The translations under genes and the position numbers were made by a program. The notes beneath the pieces are model-generated. The model saw only the letters and a list, made by a program, of their open reading frames with translations, was not told the DNA's origin and made no database searches. Source: Blastobasis lacticolella (lineage: Eukaryota > Arthropoda > Insecta > Lepidoptera > Blastobasidae). Taken from it: 64,000 nucleotides of DNA. Shown here piece by piece: positions 26,881 through 39,861 of the stretch (the first letter of the stretch is position 1; each line of letters opens with the position of its first letter). The stretch covers positions 9,002,501-9,066,500 of the forward strand of contig LR990053.1 of NCBI GenBank assembly GCA_905147135.1. The letters are read 5' to 3'.

Positions 26881-27763
26881 CATACAAAGGACCAAGTTAG
26901 AGTTCAAGTGCGGAAAGAGGAGCCCATTAACCTAAACCTATGTAAGGCTCTTAGCAGATGTGGCTCTGTATGTATATAGAGTTCATAAATGACAATATCA
27001 TAACACTTTCTAGAAGTAGGCTGCTGTTATTGATAGCTAACAAGTCTACAATCAAGTCAAATATCGATCACTGGCCTAAATCTCTAGCATTATTATTATT
27101 TTCAAAGTAATATTCGTTTTTATATATTATGTTTTGTAACACCATACTGTACATGAAAATATTGTAACATAAAGTGTAAACAGCCAACATAATAGTCAAT
27201 ATAATCAATACTCATGCTAACCATTTAAAAACTATACAAAATAATTTATAAGAACATACCTAATAAATAATTATTAGGTCGCCAGATACATTATGCGTAT
27301 ATACTTTATGTAGTTGGTAGATAGATAATGTTGACCTACATATTATTGTATTTTGTAATACTTAAATGAAATTTTTATTTTTTTTCTTGTTAATAGTATT
27401 TAATCAAATAATAATTTAATTACAAGCCATATTTATGTTCCGTACAAATGTACAATGGTGATAGTCACTCAAATGTATTTTTATATGATGAAATACAAAA
27501 GAATTCATTATTTGTAGGTTAAGATTCCAATCAAAATTGTAGTTTTATTTGCTATAAGAATCGGTTGTCTATGTAAAATACATATGCAATGTGTAAAAGG
27601 CAATATAAATTTTTAAGTTAAGTTATTTTTATCGTGTAATCACATTATGGAGTTCAATTATTGGTTAACTTAATGTTAGTTATTTTATTCCCATAGACAA
27701 ATAAATAAATGCATATAATTTTTCTAAAAAGAAATATGTAATGCTTTGAGAACAAATCTTTTA
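26881..27763. other. AT-rich 3' flank of the neugrin gene
   Basis: No ORF or recognised repeat; many short AT tracts. Confidence 0.35.
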
Positions 27764-27769
27764 TTTATT
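27764..27769 (-). terminator. Polyadenylation signal of the neugrin-like gene
   Basis: AATAAA on the minus strand about 50 bases after the stop codon. Confidence 0.6.
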
Positions 27770-27816
27770 TGATATCTTATGTCCTACATAATAATTACAC
27801 TTTCATCCCTATTTAT

Positions 27817-29667
27817 CTAATGGTAGGGTCCATCAGATTGATTACCTATCCCTAATACTCTATACAAAAATTTGCCATCATGGTCATAATAACAGTCATC
27901 TATTTTGTATGTTGCTGCTCTTTTATAAGCTTTTTTTGGTATCCTTATTCTCAATGGATAATCTTTTGGTTTTATTACTGCATTGTCTGTAGGTTTAATT
28001 TCAGTACTAAGATCACCTGTGCCACTTTCATCAAATAGTTTAATTTCTTTACTTAATTCTTCATTTGTAGATTCATTATTTTCAGAGTAATTTATTTCTG
28101 ACAACATTTTATCTGGTATACTAACATCATCACCCTTATCTAGTCTTTTTCGAATTCTAGATGTTAACTCATCAAGGGTAATTTTTTCTGAACGATGACT
28201 TTTCGTACGAGTATCAGATTCAGTTATTGCCAAGGTTGCTTGTTCCTTAGGCGAAAAATTATTTTTCTGCTCGGATTTCTCATCACTCATTGCACATTGA
28301 TGAATTATTCTTTCAAATTCTCCTAGATCTTCTGTAGGAGTGACATCAATTTTCACAGATTTCTTGCTCAAAGGTGGAATGGTTCTTTCTGAGAACTTTA
28401 AAAAGTGTTTACGAAGATCTTCTGGTATGTCGAAGGTATTTTCTTTGAGTTCTTTCCAGTTTCTCATAGCTGATGCATCATGACGGGCTATACGTTGTTC
28501 AGTAGCTGGTTGCCATGGGTATTTTAAAAGTTTCTGTAACATAAGGATTAGTTTACATTAATTTAAGACAACTTGAAACTTCTTTTATTCATTACAAATT
28601 AACTGATGATTATGAGATTTGTTCAGTTTTGGCAGATACTTATACTAGTATTAAATGAACTTGCTATAAGATCATTACTACTGACATATTGAGAATGGCT
28701 TTACTAAAATTTATTTTTAATATACTTTTTTATTCTTTAATTTTGACCCATATTTTAGCTTTCAATAAAGGCAGGTACTGCTTGCATCTATCTTTATGGT
28801 GACATAAAAGTTAGCTATAAGCACATGACAATCCAAAAAGATGACATGATGAATAGATCAGTTCCTAGCCTCCATAAAGATTAATGTAATGTATAAGTAC
28901 TTACTTTTACCATTAGTACTGTTACAGGAAAACTCTCCGCTATCCTCTCTGGAGGCCACTCGTCTGGTGATGTAGTAGCAAGGTGTCTTATTTGCTCTTT
29001 TTCACTCCAGGTCAACAAATTTGGCATGTTCTCCTTGAAATATTTTTCCTTTATGATATGTTTTCGCATTTCTAATTTCCCCATGAGAGTTTCATTCAAA
29101 TGCTCACTGTAGACTTCACCAGACTGAAAGAATTTAAATTTAAATTTATTGATTTATCAATGTTTACTAGAATAGGTAATTGAGTTTATCAAATATCCTC
29201 ATAAATGTACGAGCATCGCTCTTAACAAACAGGTAGGTACCTAACTAAAAATACAATTATATTAGGTCACTACATTATAAAATAAAGTCCCACGCTATGT
29301 CTGTCTGTTTGCGATAAACTGAAAAACTACTGAACGGCTTTTCATGCGGTTTTCACCAATGGACATGAGTGATTCATGAGGAAGGTTTAGGTGTATAATT
29401 TGTTAAGGTTACTAGCCGGGGCCGGTCACGAGTATAGGTTAAAGCCAGGGTGACCAGTAAAGTACATACCTTATAAAAATCACTTTCTGATTGTTCCAAA
29501 TATTCTTCTGCATCGTCAACATCAACACTTAGGTTCTCTTCTTTAAAAGCATTAATTCTTTTATTAAGTCCTGGATTTCCATGGGAAGGAAATTTTCTAT
29601 TTCTTATAGTTCGCACTATTATCTTATCAGACACAAAAAATAAACGACGTAAATTAGTAGCGAACAT
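27817..29667 (-). CDS. NGRN-like: Neugrin-like mitochondrial protein (NGRN/Rrg9 family), three exons
   Basis: Exons 29470-29667, 28905-29123 and 27817-28533 join in phase 0 at both introns (donors GTATGT and GTAAGT, acceptors TTTCAG and TTACAG) to a 377-aa protein. Start chosen at ATG 29667; an in-frame ATG at 29715 would add 16 residues. The N-terminus is basic with hydrophobic residues (MFATNLRRLFFVSDKIIVR), suiting a mitochondrial presequence. The family core spans exons 2 and 3: LTWSEKEQIRHLATTSPDEW (residues 103-122), then ERIAESFPVT and KLLKYPWQP, as in vertebrate neugrin. Human NGRN is part of the module that stabilises mitochondrial 16S rRNA, and a similar role is inferred. The C-terminal 190 residues are acidic/Lys-rich and not recognised. 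Intron 1 contains a repeat. A broken copy of exon 3 lies at 1-1005. Confidence 0.85.
29285..29440 (+). repeat. Repeat E-like fragment in neugrin intron 1
   Basis: Contains CTGAAAAACTACTGAACGG, TTTTCATGCGGTTTTCACC and TGATTCATGAGGAAGG, the order of the core of repeat E at 15900-15995, but diverged. Confidence 0.45.
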
Positions 29668-29930
29668 TGTGTGTAGGTACACTTTCAATGTTAGTATTTC
29701 GAGTTCAACAACCAAGTTTAATTAATTTACTTTATGCCAAATACAGTCCTATTTACAGCAATACAGCATTTTCACAACAAAACATAACCTATAAATCACC
29801 TGATCTCTGAAATTGACATTGACTTTTTTAAATTTACTGGTCTGGCATCTGGATAGAAACCAGCTACAAGTCGCGGCAGATAAAGTCGTGCGGTGAACGA
29901 AACGCGAAGTTCTCTAAATAGCTTACGGCC
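29668..29930. other. Neugrin 5' flank
   Basis: Presumed promoter of the neugrin-like gene; no clear TATA box. Nothing else seen. Confidence 0.3.
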
Positions 29931-29985
29931 CGGCGACTCGGATCATGGTCAAAGCGTATCCCATATACATTAACACCAAGATGAT
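29931..29985 (+). mobile_element. SINE-A tail fragment
   Basis: GGATCATGGTCAAAGCG followed by CATTAACACCAAGATGATT matches the SINE-A 3' end. Confidence 0.55.
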
Positions 29986-30040
29986 TAATTATGTACTTAT
30001 TACCCTAGCTCACTAACCTTAATTTCGAGTAACGTTATCA

Positions 30041-30482
30041 CACGGGCGTAGCCAGGTATTCGTTTTAGAGGGGGTTTCAAAATAAATGTGCATAAATTTC
30101 GATTCGTACCCCCACCCTCTCTTTAAAGATGGTGTAATCGTAATAAAAGTAAGCAAATTCATATTAAAAGACTTAGAATGTTCGTAATAAAAGTAACCCA
30201 AAGTGAAAAATGAGCGAGCACGAAATTTTTCAAACTTTGGCTTAAAAGAATTTTGGGTACTTATATTTGCCCTTAAAATCCGAATTGATTTTGATTCCGA
30301 TTTGATTACACGGCGCGGGCGCTGTGAACATTCTAAATATGAGCGACCGTAGCGAGCTTAAATTTTTGGTATTTTCACTGTTAGAACTCGAATTGATCAC
30401 GCAGCGTAGTTGGTGTGAAATGATTTCGGGGGGGGGGGGGGGGGGGTTGAACCCCCTGAACACCCCCCTCGCTACGCCTATG
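30041..30482. mobile_element. Probable MITE bounded by GCGTAGCCAG/CTACGCC inverted ends, with a 19-G tract
   Basis: Left end GGGCGTAGCCAGG with a downstream GAGGGGGTTTC mirrors the right end TTGAACCCCCTGAAC plus CTCGCTACGCC. The interior is non-coding. A run of 19 consecutive G at 30428-30446 lies just before the right end. Confidence 0.55.
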
Positions 30483-31806
30483 CGTTATCACTCTTTTTAA
30501 AGTTACAATCTGATATCTCTCTTGCAGTCAAGCTCGTCTGCCATTTCTAAAGCAGAGGGCCTTCTTTTATGGTTTGTTTTTCCATTTCATATCACTTTAC
30601 AGACGGCATGGATGGCATGTCCGTTCACTATAGATAAATTTAGGAATTTTTAAAACAAGCACAGCGGCTGTCCAGCCAGATATTAATTATCGAGCACATA
30701 CGTGGTCTACTGTATCAACCTCAATTGTAAAATTCAATAATTTCGGTTTTTTTTAAGTTACGAAGTACACAGTGTGTGGTAGAAAGAAAGTAAACTAAAG
30801 TTGCCTTTAGTTTACACTAAACGGTCTACACCGAAATATTTATTTTTTACCAAAATAGAATAAGTAACTTTTTGTTTTTCTATTAGTCTTACAAAAAAAT
30901 ACATACAAAAGAGTTTAACGTGATTTTATACTCGTAAAAATGATGACAGAAGCAACCCAACGTACCTAGTCACCCGGGAAACATTTTTCTATAAATAGTG
31001 TTTCGTAATGGCGTATTAGACCCAATATTGGGTCTTGGGGAAGTAAAATGAACGGGAATGAGAAAAATCTTGTCTGCGCGATGAAGTCACGAGAGAAAGC
31101 TAGTATGCTACCATAACAAAAATTAAGTAGGTAGGTAGGAATAAGCTCATCAAAATAACACAATAACAGACAAGAGAAGAGTGTTGTAATAGCTTTGTAA
31201 GTACCTATACATATAATAGTTTAGTTTGCTAGGTGGATTTTAACATTAATGGTTGCTAACATTAATGATTGGTAACAATAAGTTGCTACTTTACACATAA
31301 CCCCAATTAGAAGGTTATTTGAAAGGCCCAGTCATTTCAACCGTACGTAGGTAAGTAATATTGACGTTAAACAAGTTTTTCTGCCATACTTACCTAATTG
31401 CTCTTTGATGCTCAAAAAGGTAATTATGGTTGTTCCCTATTTTCCTGCTCCGTCTTAACACCGAAGGTTAAGAGGACGCTGCCATTTTTTTTAGTTTTTT
31501 AAACAGAGCTGGAAATGTAATAAAGATTTTATGATTATGGTAGTTATACGACTCAGACACGCAAAAATTCAGTATGTTTACCCCTATCATCCTAAAATTT
31601 GCACTTTAGGGGTACCGTAGACTAAACTGTAGGTACACTACGATCCTTCATCGCCCTAAATTATACTTTTGTGAATATATTTAATGTACAGACACATTTT
31701 TACTGTTTTGATTATATGTATAGATAGAAGTTCACACGCTAGCTTAAGATGAGCCGACGTTCGAAGGTTCCTCTACATTCCAGGTTTAAAGTTATTTAGA
31801 CCTAAT
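30483..31806. other. AT-rich intergenic
   Basis: No gene, tRNA or strong repeat. Short ORFs are chance-level. Confidence 0.35.
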
Positions 31807-32082
31807 CATCATCATCACAGCCCGTATTACTCCATTGCAGGACTTAGGGCTTCTCCCACGAAAAGGGAGCCTAGGTTATTGCCATAATCTCCACACTTGG
31901 CAGGCGGGTTGGAGATCGCAGTGTTTAAATATAACAATGGAAAATGCTGCTGCCCATTTTCTAGACTACGGAAACTCTTGATCTTTTGCCTCGAAAACAT
32001 TAGTCGCCTTGTACGACACCCATGAGTGTAAGGGGTTGGTGCTATTCTACTCTGCCGGACACCACACGGCCATGTAAGGGGT
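31807..32082 (+). repeat. Interspersed repeat C, copy 1
   Basis: ATCATCATCACAGCCCGTA, then CTTGGCAGGCGGGTTGGAGA, TGCTGCTGCCCATTTTC, ACATTAGTCGCCTTGTACGA and GACACCACACGGCCAT. The same blocks in the same order recur at 45835, 52019 (inverted), 57015 (inverted), 60105 and 61949. No coding capacity or tRNA head; class unknown. Confidence 0.8.
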
Positions 32083-32999
32083 TATGTTATTGGTTGGTGA
32101 TGAATTTCGGGATAAAAAGTATCCAATGTCCTACCTCGTAGTATGTTTATAGTATAGTAGCAAGTTTCATTTGGATTCATTTAGAAGTTTCGGAGTGATG
32201 CGCGGCCAACATAGAGACAGACAGACAAAAACGAAAAAATTATAGCTTTGGCTTCAGTATCGTTTATAGAGAGTACCCAATAAAAAGTTTCAAAATACCT
32301 GATATCGATAGAGCGGACATTTTGATAGAGTGCACTCTTCTGTAGGGTCCATTTGGGTAAAGAGGACAAACAATATTTTAATGTTGATCTTTTAAAGAAG
32401 AGGTTGTTTTCATACAGTGGACATTTTGATACAGAGGACCATGTGAACCAAGAAAACTTTGGTAACTAGAATGCCCGGGGAACACAGTAGCGTTGCATAA
32501 TTATTTGGATTGAAATGTACTAGTTGCATGTCAAAAAGAAGGAACCTAACCAAACTTGCTACCAGCCGGCGAGGTGACAAAAGCGAGTGAATTTCCAACT
32601 ACTTTCTAGTAGTAGGGGGAACTCTACTGATTTTTCTGCCTATAAGGTTTTTTGGACTATGAGGTACATTACAATCTGCTTAACTATAAAATTACCTTAA
32701 AATAATTTCAGCTGTTTACAGGCACGCTTACCTAAACAAACCAATTTCTATTTAATTATTTAATTGTACATGTCATTTCACTTTCATAATCATCAATTCA
32801 GCTGGAAGGTGCCCAATGCTGGGCATAGATGCCGAAGCTTTCTTTCGCCGTTGCAAAATTTCATTTAAATAAAATAAAAACATCCATGTATGATTTCATC
32901 CTAGGCTGCTACAGACGTCATACTTGACGTCATTGACCACCCAATAAATGGTACATCACCGATCAGCGGCGAATAAAATAACCCACCCAATTCGGAGCT
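32083..32999. other. Intergenic; RTE-like 3' end near 32785-32835
   Basis: CATCAATTCAGCTGGAAGG followed by CAATGCTGGGCATAGATGCC is a degraded RTE terminal sequence. Otherwise AT-rich. Confidence 0.35.
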
Positions 33000-33197
33000 C
33001 AACTTTTAATCTCGCGGTATCGCAGGCAGTGTGGTCTGGTAGTCTCGAGTACTGTCGCGTGCGCTACGGTCGCTGCGCGGACGCATCAACTGAACCGCGT
33101 TCTTGTATCGGCTCACAGTGATACACTTTAGTTGCGAAACCGCCAGCTAAAATCGTTTTTTAATTTTTAAAGTGACATTCTTCGTTTGAAAAACTAG
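33000..33197 (+). other. Candidate non-coding first exon (5' UTR), perhaps of the CRAL-TRIO gene
   Basis: A GC-richer island in AT-rich DNA (CGCGTGCGCTACGGTCGCTG) ends at a consensus donor AAACTAG|GTAAGTTG (33197/33198). The next downstream plus-strand gene, the CRAL-TRIO gene, has an acceptor four bases before its ATG, so it must have an upstream exon somewhere. The link across about 15 kb is inference; RNA data are needed. Confidence 0.35.
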
Positions 33198-34084
33198 GTA
33201 AGTTGATTTGCTTGTAGTTTCGACGCTAGATTTTTTATTTTCTTATTTGTTAGTTTCGGTGATACATTATAATTTAATTAAAAATAGCGAGGTATATTAG
33301 TAATAGATAAGTTTGAGTACTTACTTGTTTAAATTATAATAATTTACTTTAATTATTTATATTAAGTAAGTTGATTTGCATTCAAGAGCAAGTAAGTATT
33401 GCAATTGCAAAGAGGGCATTAGGTTTTAAAATTAAGATATTATAATTAAATAGGTAACTAGTTTGAATTTTGTAAATATTGTATAATTATCATTTATTAT
33501 CCTATCAAATTGGACCTGACCTGGATCTTTAACTGACCTAGGTATCTGTGTTTATTAGACCAAAAACAGTTTAGGTTCATAAAATCAGTTATCATGCTTA
33601 CTGCATGCTACTATAGCGACACGGCGTCCAATATGCAGATATCACGCAGATACTCGAAGTTCACATGATTTCAATAGCACACAATATTACTTAAGTTACT
33701 ATATGAGAATAATATCGTTGCACTGAGTTACAATATAAACAATCGGGATTATTAAACCGTTGAGTAACAGTGTTATAGACTGGAACAAGGGGTGTGAATC
33801 AACGGAAACAAGGGATACATTTAGTAGATACATCCGCTTCGATATCATGGCCCGTATCTCCGTAATTTGGGCCAAATGGCGACAGCTCACAGCTGTCTCC
33901 TGCGATCCCAAATCCCTGTCAAGGTCATGGGGCTTATATAGTATAAGAGTATAATTATGCCCGTGATGCTTATGGATGCGATACATGACCAGCGCTGAGA
34001 AGGCACGTCTGAGAACTCCACGAAATGAAAATGATAACGCGATTTGACCGAGTGCGTTACTAGTCGTGGTTGATTTGGCGTGAG
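33198..34084. other. Intergenic or intron; nothing recognised
   Basis: AT-rich. Small ORFs on both strands at 33699-33986 overlap each other and look like chance. Confidence 0.3.
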
Positions 34085-34345
34085 AGACTGAGCGGATAAG
34101 ATTGAAGAGGCTCGCCTGTGCTGGTTTGGTCCCGTGCCGCTAAATCCCTAGGGAACTTGCCGGTATCAGAAAAGGGACCTCCTTCAGGAGAGACCCAAGA
34201 AGCTATGTATTTACATTGCCGATTCGCATCCGAAAGCCAACGTCTTACGACGTGAGGATGCTGAAGATCGCAGGAAATGGAGAAGAGAGAGCAAGAAAGC
34301 GGACCCTGGCAGAAGCAGGATAGACCGCTCACATGATGGTGATGA
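34085..34345 (+). mobile_element. RTE-like 3' end
   Basis: GATTGAAGAGGCTCGCCTG, CTGGTTTGGTCC, CGGTATCAGAAAAGGG, GGATGCTGAAGATCGCAGG and AAGCGGACCCTGGCAGA follow the order of the RTE C-terminus and tail at 23420-23683. The frame is broken. Confidence 0.7.
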
Positions 34346-35851
34346 TAATAATGACCCGAAGATAACACTGATGATGTTTTCCTTGCCATCAGATCAGATT
34401 TTATACGTTAAGGATCCATGATAAAGTCTATTGTTGTGCAGGGTCCAAATGGGATATGAATCTGCGTCTCATCTGCATACGAGGCGAGCACACTAACTGA
34501 ATGCCTCTACGGCTTCTATACGTACCTTTGTAACAACTAACAAAGCAAGAAGCTCAATTGTTACGCAAATATTTCAACGAAACTATTGCTAAAAGGAATG
34601 GTACTTAAAGCTAATACTGTGTTAGTAAGTACCTACTTAAACGTTTAGGTCGTAAGAAGTATCTTGTCGTAATATTTATTTTTATAGGTAATGTGGCAAC
34701 TAATATGTTAAACTCTTGACCCTCTGGTGACAAAGATGTGGTCGCTTAGAACATTACCTATGTGATATCAATCATACCTTAATTAATTAATTTTGACTTT
34801 TGCTCAGCTTTTGAGGCGTTCATCAGACTGTGTTTTTATTGACGTTTTATTTTGTGTTTATTTTTACTTCGTACCATTGAGAAAATGTCCAATGTGATGT
34901 AAAACAACCACACCTAGGGCTTTATTACACTATACTTATATAATATTACAGTACCTACATATAGGTACAGGGAGCATCACTTGTTTTAACGATGTGATGT
35001 TTTATAAATTATCAATCTTTAGTGTATACAATCGGGTACAATGGGTATTCTTATAGTATACGAACCATCACAACATCCGGCAAAAGTCGCTAGATGTGAT
35101 CTCTTGTCTTCTCAAGTTTTATTTATGTGTTACCGCCTTTGTTGGTTACTAACGTCCATAAACAACCCGTACCAAGCAATATAATCTATTCTACAGAAAT
35201 ATATCGGAAATCCCCCGACTTTTTCTATCGGATAGGTTATATGAGTACTGAGCGGTCAGTTCGTTGGACGTCTATCTCTGTATCTACTGCGTTTACATAA
35301 TTTCTAATCTACAGTTCTAGCTCTAAGACGGTCAAGTAGACTGTCTATCTCTAAGAAGTCAATCATTGTGTAGTCGTGATTTAAGCTTATTAGTACTATG
35401 TGCCTATGGATTGAAGCACGATAGGTAGGCTAATTTTATGCAGACGACGTCGAGGGCAAAACCTAGCTCCTAAGGCCTGACACTGCGTCAGCGATAAAAT
35501 TCATTGACGCAAAAGCCATTGGGAAACCCATTAAAGGATTTGGGCAAAGCCTTTAATGTAGTAAATATGCGTTTAATATATACGAAACCGCAAATGCATA
35601 TGCCGTGGGTAATACCGGTATTATCTTACAGAGGAGTTAATTTGATCGTGTCATTTATTAGCTCCGCTGAATAAGCTAAATATTTTTAGATTGTTATGAA
35701 TTTAATTAAACGCGTTTTAATAATGCTATAGCGGGGTGTAGAGCAAAAGATTTTTTTTTCAGTTTTGATATTATCTACTTTACAAAAGCAACGTTTACAG
35801 TGCATGTAAAACATGCAAAAGAAAGTAATGAATATTTTATAACAGATTAAG
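34346..35851. other. AT-rich non-coding
   Basis: No gene or repeat recognised with confidence. Confidence 0.3.
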
Positions 35852-36178
35852 GAATTCGACTCGTAAGCGAGAGTTAACGGGTTCGAATGCCACTGCGGCC
35901 GTGTACCAATTACCTTTTCTTAGTTACGTACATTAGTTGAATACTAACCCATGCTCTTACGGTGAGAGAAAACATCGTGATGAACCCTGCATATTTCAGA
36001 CAGCTGAATGTGTAGCCATGATCAAATCTAGTCGGAATTCCCTGTTAAACGGGTCACGGAGGTCAGGTGGCAGTCGCTCCACTGTAATGACCTGATCTGC
36101 CAAATCCTGGATCATGGTCAAGGAGAACCCCGGGCCCTCGCGTGCGAGAGCACAACCGGGAGATTAACGCCAAGAGTA
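35852..36178 (+). mobile_element. SINE-A copy (head lacks the A box)
   Basis: Starts at ATTCGACTCGTAAGCGAGAG with the B box GGGTTCGAATGCC, and the full body down to GATTAACGCCAAGAG. Confidence 0.82.
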
Positions 36179-36464
36179 GATGAGACAAAAGCTACGTTCC
36201 CAAATTGTTCCCAAATTCACTACAGGTATATATAGCAAATTATATTTAGCACCAACGATACTTTAGTTCCATTATTTGATAATGTAGGGTAACATACGAA
36301 CAATACAAATTATCTTATCTTAAATGTGTTTGCCAACAGAATTATGTATGCTTAGGTAACACCTACACATGGCAAAGCCGAGTTGACGCGACCCGGAGGA
36401 TGTTTGCGCATTATTTCTGAAGTTTGTCATCCGGTTAAATACAACACAAACAAACATAAATAAA

Positions 36465-36712
36465 TAAATAATCGTGGACAAATTTACACAGCGCCATCTA
36501 GCCCCAAAGTAAGCGAAGCTTGTGTTATGGGTGGTAGATAACTGATAAACTACTTATATGCTTTTAATACATACTTATTATACATAGAACACCCAGACCC
36601 GTAACAGAAATTAAAATTCATCATTTCAATTTCTGCCCGGCCGGGAATCGAACCCGGGACCTCTTGCGTGGCAGACCGGCATGTTGACCATTGAACCACT
36701 CAGGTCGTCATG
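36465..36712 (-). mobile_element. SINE-B copy 2 (full length)
   Basis: On the minus strand: GACCTGAGTGGTTCAATGG, then CTGCCACGCAAGAG and CCCGGGTTCGATTCCCGGCC, a head resembling tRNA-Gly(GCC), followed by the GAAATTGAAATGATGAATTT body and TTTGGGGCTAGATGGCGC end. Confidence 0.82.
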
Positions 36713-38159
36713 CGGCAACATGCGGCAATTGTGTAGAATATACTAATCTAAGCTTCGTTAATTCCTCTGCCGCAGTTAAAACATGAAGAGTAGGTGTAAC
36801 GTCTAATTTTTAACAGACTTTATGAAAAAGGAGGTACTATATTTGACTGTAGATATGCAGATAGATATAGTTTTTTTTTTATATACGAGTATATTCACCA
36901 ACATTATAGCCAAATGTGAACCGATTTTGGTTATTACACGTTTATACTATTACATTATATGTCATATGATAGCATTTATAAATCATGTTTTTATGTGCGA
37001 ATAAATATTCATTGTAGGTAGCAACTAGAGATAGACAGGTAAACATTAACATTTATTGCTCATAAAATATAAAAACATTAATTAGTGTCGTGAATGGTGT
37101 AACTACGTTATTGCACATAATATATAATAATAATATACTTAGCTGCACAAACCAAGGTGAATTAAGTAAACTCCGTTCCGTAAAGAAAGTTACGTTTTAT
37201 TTCTTCTTTATCTTTTATAAACAGATTAAATACCTACTTAAAGAATGGACCTACTTACCTAACATATATCGGAAGTTGAAGAAAGTTACCACCAGTAGTT
37301 AATAAAAACTAAAACATACGTACATACGTACAACTATCGATTTTATCTTTAAAACAGAGAGACCCGCGTAGAGTTTGAGTAGTTGTATAAGAAGTAGGGC
37401 ATGGTGGATCCTATAAACCCGTTCGAATTGTAGTGGGGAAATTCCTCCACTTTTACAGAATACCACAGTCTGTCAATACTTTTTTGAAATAGTATTGTGT
37501 TCCTGAGGGTAAACATTTAAAACGGCAGTTCCATATTGTAGTTTTCGATGAATACTGTCCTGAACAACTTTTACTGTAGGTTGAATTTCGAAATCGAGTT
37601 AAACCGGACCAGTGCAAGTAGGCGCGTCCTGAGAGAGCGTGGCTGAGCGTTACTCCATTTTATACTGATTTGCATTTTTATGCACTGCGACATTAAAGAG
37701 AGTATGCTAAGTGCGATGATCGACAATACCCTCCACTAATGTGCATCAGGTTCAAGTTTAACAGTTATCTGTTGTGAGCTGTTAATAATATAAAATTCGT
37801 TAATTTTTATTTTTGTTATTTTTTGGGACCCAAGATTATGTAGGTAAGTCGGTATTCTACTGCTATCGTAGTATGTTTAAAATTCAAACTTTGTAACGGT
37901 TGGGCTCGCTTCTCAACGAAGGGCAGTTTTTCAATGATATTGTTTGTTTAGATAAGTCCCCGCACTTAGTTGGAACTTTTCAATAAATTATCTATTATTA
38001 CGTACTTATATGTGTTTTTAGCTTTTTAGTATGCGTAAGTACAAAGTGGAACGATGTTATGATGCCTACCGCTACAGGGAAAAAGCGTGACGTCATGCGT
38101 GTACATGGGTATTTTGACCAAAACACCATTATTTTAATGTCGAATTTTTTTTTTTAATG
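36713..38159. other. AT-rich non-coding
   Basis: Short ORFs at 36822-37302 are AT-codon rich and show no family. Nothing supported. Confidence 0.3.
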
Positions 38160-38860
38160 TTATACGGCAGACAAACAGGCAAGCGGGCCACCTGATGGAA
38201 AGTGGTCACCGCCGCCTATGGACATCAGCAACACCAGGGGAGTCACTGATGCGTTGCCCGCCTCTGAAGAGACCTCTAATATACCTCTTGAACGATCCCA
38301 TGTCCTAGTCCAAAGGAAACACTGTGGCTGGGAGCTCATTCCACATCCGAATCGTACGAGCGAGAAACGTTCTTTCGAACCTTCGCGTCGTGACCAACAG
38401 AGGGTCCACGTAGTGAGGATGAGTACCAAGCCCACGGCGGGTGGTGCGATGGCGGAATTGTGCTGTGGGCACCAGATCGAAAAGTTCCTCGGAACACTCC
38501 CCATTGTACAGCCGATAGAACACACACAGGGAGCCAAAGTCCCTTCGGTTTGCCAGTGGTTCCAACTTGCGTGTTAGTAGGTATGGAATCATCGACAATT
38601 CGTACAGCGCGTCTCTGTACGGAGTCTAGAGGATTAAGCAGGTCGGCAGTTTCGCCGGCCCAAAGATGGGAACAATACTCCATATGTGGCCGCACTTGTG
38701 CCTTGTACAGCAGCAGGCGCTGCCCCGGGGTGAAGTATCGCTTGGACCGGTTAAGCACTCCAAGCTTTTTCGAAGCTAGTTTGGCCTTGCCTTCCAGGTG
38801 ACTACGGAATCGCACGCTATCCGATATGTCGACACCGAGGATCCCAATACTTTTTGAGAT
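38160..38860 (-). pseudogene. Jockey/CR1-like reverse transcriptase C-terminal fragment
   Basis: Minus-strand reading starts SKSIGILGVDISDSVRFRSH and runs through KLGVLNRSKRYFTPGQRLLL, KAQVRPHMEYCSHLWAG and DSVQRRAVRIV. It then changes frame near 38590 and continues LANRRDFGSLCVFYRLYNGE and TFLARTIRMWNELPATVFP to about 38240. These are the post-catalytic thumb and C-terminal blocks of a non-LTR reverse transcriptase. The 5' end is truncated, with at least one frameshift. The sequence at 38160-38240 (CAAGCGGGCCACCTGATGG) is its 3' terminal region. Confidence 0.8.
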
Positions 38861-39861
38861 TGGTTGTCTATTGCACGGATTAAGTAAGTACCAATACTTA
38901 GTTATGGTTCTTACTGAGAGAACGGTACATAGCTCGCACACCTTGACCATGAAAATTATCTCTACATCCTTGTGCAGCGTCGAGGTGTCGCCAGGAATGC
39001 ATCTGTCCTAATGCCGATATTTCCGCTAACACCAACTCCCAGAGGCTTTAGGATGAGCCACTCTACAGACTAACATTTTTAATCAGTTTTATAAATGGTA
39101 CTTTCAAGTTTTTACATTTTGTAGGTAACAACAATGTATATTACTTTAAGATAATTAAATTACGCCGCAGAGCGGTAAGTTTTAGTAAAATTATAAAAAA
39201 TAGTTACCACATGTTTGACTTGCAAAAGTCTTAAATAGATTTGCCATTCGTTCCTACACGTTTTTGCGCATACAGAATCAAAATTATCATTAATTACTTT
39301 TGACTACATTCTTACGCCAAGATTTAATTGCGCGTTTTGAAAAGCGGATAGACGCATTACATAATAGGTATACTTAAGTGATACGAAAATGGACCTTATT
39401 TTTTGAGTTTGAGAGCAGATAAGAGTGGAATACATTCCACCAATTTTGCTTCTAAATTTAGGCGACTGAATTTGGCTAAGTGTATTAAGCTCAATAGTAG
39501 GTAGCATTAAGTAAAAACGGCCTTGCTTTTCCAAATTATAAATAGACTACCTGTAGGTCATTACGGTTATTTTTAAATACCTATCTGGCTTTGTGATTTC
39601 GTTCTCGATTAATACAAATGAAATAAACAATAAAGAACTACCCACTTATAAAATTCCTTGGAAAAGACGGGTGGGGATTCACTATGCGATGACGTAGGTA
39701 ACAGAACTTTTTGCAAACATCAGCGACACTTAAATTGGCGAATTAAAGTTGTTGTTGGTGCAATGCTTTTCCTTGTTATTAATATTTTGAATAACTTTTC
39801 GATCTAGACTAAGTTGAAGCATAAATCGAAAAGTAAAAAGGTTTTTTTTTTTTAAATATGT
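38861..39861. other. AT-rich non-coding
   Basis: Nothing recognised. Confidence 0.3.

Noticed and set aside
38218..38577. 119-codon ORF on the plus strand
   Set aside because: Complement of the minus-strand reverse-transcriptase fragment.
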